Notes under the pieces: generated by a model | The model's database searches: none | What the model was told of the DNA's origin: nothing | What the model saw: only the letters and a program-made list of their open reading frames with translations | Translations under genes and position numbers: made by a program | Shown: positions 62,490-64,000 of the stretch, piece after piece | Numbering within the stretch: the stretch's first letter is position 1 | Layout of the letters: each line of letters starts with the position of its first letter | DNA from: CAVQBJ01 sp963819075 | GTDB taxonomy: Bacteria; Actinomycetota; Thermoleophilia; Solirubrobacterales; Solirubrobacteraceae | Direction of reading: 5' to 3' | Length of the DNA: 64,000 nucleotides | Assembly: GCA_963819075.1 (NCBI GenBank) | Contig: CAWFUP010000001.1 | Span: forward strand, 992,001 to 1,056,000

Positions 62490-63353
62490 ATGATCCGATC
62501 GCGCGCGCTGGTGCTGCTCCTCGCGCTCGCCGCGCTCGCCGGCGGCGCGCGGCTGGCGACAGCGACGACCAGCGGTCCGGCGCTCACACCGTTCGACGAG
62601 GCGCGCGCCTACGCGCTCGTCAGGGCGCAGCTCGCGTACGGTCCGCGGCCGGCCGGCTCGCCGGCGGAGCGGCGCGCCGCCGAAGCGCTTGTGCGCCTCC
62701 TCCCGGGCGGGCACTTCGAGCCGGTCCCCGGCGGCCTGCGGAACATCGTCGGAGGCCTGCCCGGGCGGGAGCCGGCGATCGTGCTCGGCGCGCACTACGA
62801 CACGACGCCGGTACCCGGCTATCTCGGTGCCAACAACAGCGCGGCCGGAGTCGCCGCCGTGATCGAGATCGCCCGCGATCTCGCCCGCGACCCGCGGCGG
62901 CCCGATGCGCCGGCGATCCGCTTCGCGCTGTTCGACGGCGAGGAGGCGCCGGCGGGGTTCACCGACTTCCTCGCCCAGGGCCTGCGCGGGAGCCGGGCGT
63001 ACGTCGCCGCGCACGGCCACTCGACGCGCGAGATGGTGCTCCTCGACTTCATTGCCCTCGGCAACGAGACGCTGCCGCGCGAGCTCGGCTCGGACCCGGC
63101 GCTGTGGGCGCGCCTGCGGGCCGCCGCGGCGCGGGTCGGCACGCTGTCCTACTTCCCGCCACGCACGAGCGAAGAGATCTTCGACGACCACACGTCGTTC
63201 ACGCAGGCCGGTATCCCCGCCGTCGATCTCATCGACTTCGACTATCCGTGCTGGCAGCGCACGTGCGACAACCTCGGCCAGGTCTCCCAGCGCAGCCTGG
63301 CGGCCGTGGGCACGACGGTGCTGGCGCTGATGCGCAGCGAGCTGCGGCGCTAA
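62490..63353 (+). CDS. Secreted M28/glutaminyl-cyclase-like metalloenzyme
   Basis: 287 residues from ATG 62490, 7 nt after TACCGT. Signal peptide (ALVLLLALAALAGGARLATA). Metal-site motifs: His/Asp in VLGAHYDTTPVPGY, Glu pair in FDGEEAPAGF, Asp in VLLDFIALGN, His in DDHTSFTQAGIP. The bridging Asp usually found in GAxDxAxG is Asn here (LGANNSAAGV), so metal binding may differ. DDHTSF and FDYPCWQRTCDN resemble glutaminyl-peptide cyclotransferases more than aminopeptidases. Its stop overlaps that of the convergent Fur gene by 4 bp. Confidence 0.83.
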   Translation: MIRSRALVLLLALAALAGGARLATATTSGPALTPFDEARAYALVRAQLAYGPRPAGSPAERRAAEALVRLLPGGHFEPVPGGLRNIVGGLPGREPAIVLGAHYDTTPVPGYLGANNSAAGVAAVIEIARDLARDPRRPDAPAIRFALFDGEEAPAGFTDFLAQGLRGSRAYVAAHGHSTREMVLLDFIALGNETLPRELGSDPALWARLRAAAARVGTLSYFPPRTSEEIFDDHTSFTQAGIPAVDLIDFDYPCWQRTCDNLGQVSQRSLAAVGTTVLALMRSELRR

Positions 63354-63805
63354 CCGTCGGCGCAGGTGTCGCAGCTGCCGCGCAGCACGACCTCGTGGTC
63401 GGCCACGTGGAACGGCACGCGGCTGCTCAGGCGGGCGATGGCCTGCTCGAGGTCGTCGTCGGCGAACGGCTGCAGGCGTCCGCACTGGTCGCAGACGAGG
63501 TGGTGGTGATGGCCGGGACCGTGATGCACCGGCTCGTAGCGCACCATCCCCTGGCCGACGCCGACGCGCTGGACGAGGCCGATCTGCTCGAGCTCCTCGA
63601 GCACCCGGTACACGCTCGCCCGCGAGACGCTGCGATCGCGGCGGGCCAGGCGATCCTCGATCTCGGCGGCCGATAGCGCGCAGCTCTGCTCGCCGAGCAG
63701 CGCAACGACCTCGCGGCGAGCCCCACCGCGCCGATAGCCGGCGTCGGCGAGGCGCTCGTTGGCCGCCCGGGCCCAGGGGCTGAGCGATGACACGGGCACA
63801 CGCAC
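63350..63805 (-). CDS. Fur-family metal-dependent regulator
   Basis: 151 residues from GTG 63805. N-terminal winged helix: GGARREVVALLGEQSCALSA, SVSRASVYRVLEELEQIGLV. Metal sites: HHGPGHHHHLVCDQCG and the C-terminal CDTCADG, giving the two CxxC pairs of the structural zinc. Fur, Zur or Nur cannot be told apart from sequence alone; the CDF zinc exporter 3 kb away is suggestive of Zur. The region upstream holds a promoter with paired operators reading the other way. Confidence 0.9.
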   Translation of the reverse strand: MRVPVSSLSPWARAANERLADAGYRRGGARREVVALLGEQSCALSAAEIEDRLARRDRSVSRASVYRVLEELEQIGLVQRVGVGQGMVRYEPVHHGPGHHHHLVCDQCGRLQPFADDDLEQAIARLSSRVPFHVADHEVVLRGSCDTCADG

Positions 63806-63844
63806 AGCTTAGGGCCGGGCGGGGGCCCTGCGGGCAATTGGGGG

Positions 63845-63902
63845 TTGACAGGTAACACCGTGGTACCTAAAGTGGCGGCCGCTGCGTAACACGCTGGCAC
63901 CT
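63845..63902 (+). promoter_or_regulatory. Strong promoter with two operator repeats at the right edge
   Basis: TTGACA (63845-63850), 17 nt, TAAAGT (63868-63873). GTAACACCGTGGTACCT (63852-63868) fills the spacer and has dyad form GTAnCACnGTGnTAC; a second copy, GTAACACGCTGGCACCT, lies at 63886-63902, 34 bp on, after the start site. The gene it serves begins near the window end (a GTG at 63924 is possible) and cannot be named. Either a repressor of that gene or the divergent Fur protein may bind. Confidence 0.6.
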
Positions 63903-64000
63903 GATTCGAGGGTGGGCACCGGCGTGAGCCTCCTGGCGGGCGAACGAGGCAGGGCCATGCGCCGGCGCCCGCCGGGTCGAGGGGGCGGTCGATCAGGGTC

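Overview
The window is very G+C-rich bacterial DNA with dense genes, frequent GTG/TTG starts, four-base ATGA/GTGA overlaps inside operons and strongly G/C-biased third codon positions. The gene set (FprA-type ferredoxin-NADP reductase, stand-alone LigD polymerase domain, several TetR/MarR regulators, QsdR-type TetR C-terminus, cell-wall proteins without outer-membrane genes) fits an actinobacterium. My best inference is the class Thermoleophilia (Solirubrobacterales), but no rRNA is present to prove it. No rRNA, tRNA, CRISPR array or prophage was seen.

Layout. 0-2.5 kb: an envelope locus read leftwards (peptidoglycan-binding efflux adaptor, a frameshifted lipoprotein), divergent from an OmpR-type response regulator and its histidine kinase (2.5-5 kb), which is in one open frame with an alpha/beta hydrolase. 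5-6.6 kb: membrane and small secreted proteins. 6.7-10 kb: DNA repair (LigD polymerase domain, XthA), an atypical SDR and a GNAT. 10.2-20.5 kb: a double-GGDEF membrane protein, DUF2461, a two-repeat protein, a KimA-like APC permease, a MarR-MFS operon, a block of tandem repeats and a second GGDEF enzyme. 20.5-26.7 kb: a GT-C membrane glycosyltransferase, three TetR regulators and a DHA2-type MFS pump. 26.8-34.3 kb: L-2-hydroxyglutarate oxidase-like gene, HXXEE membrane protein, FprA, thiolase, secreted HtrA-like protease and fatty-acid desaturase. 34.3-38.3 kb: subtilisin-like protease, then a PhoU-ECF sigma-anti-sigma operon. 38.3-39.9 kb: an IS110-family element inserted at the foot of a repeated palindrome. 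40-49.4 kb: esterase, then a leftward run pstS-pstC-pstA-pstB followed by four envelope genes (lipoprotein, zinc-ribbon/SPOR protein, zinc ribbon, phosphoesterase-like protein). 49.6-59 kb: a large transglycosylase/M23-like wall protein, two GT-C membrane proteins, a repeat cluster and an amino-acid ABC transporter. 59-64 kb: FtsH-extracellular-like membrane protein, CDF metal exporter, WYL regulator, a receiver domain lacking its phospho-acceptor Asp, an M28-type peptidase and a Fur-family regulator.

How it fits together. Phosphate handling appears twice (Pst operon; PhoU with an ECF sigma factor). Two identical 27-bp palindromes, one directly in front of the WYL regulator gene and one 35 kb away in front of the L-2-hydroxyglutarate oxidase-like gene, suggest a small regulon. 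A family of REP-like hairpins recurs, and the IS110 insertion lies exactly at the foot of one; its left end is the expected place of a bridge RNA and contains short matches to the target. Many genes have a TAnnnT-like box 6-8 nt before the start codon, as expected for leaderless mRNAs.

Quality caveat: eight genes carry one-base frameshifts (nine in all), several at short G/C runs. They most likely reflect sequencing or assembly error, and I describe the joined proteins.
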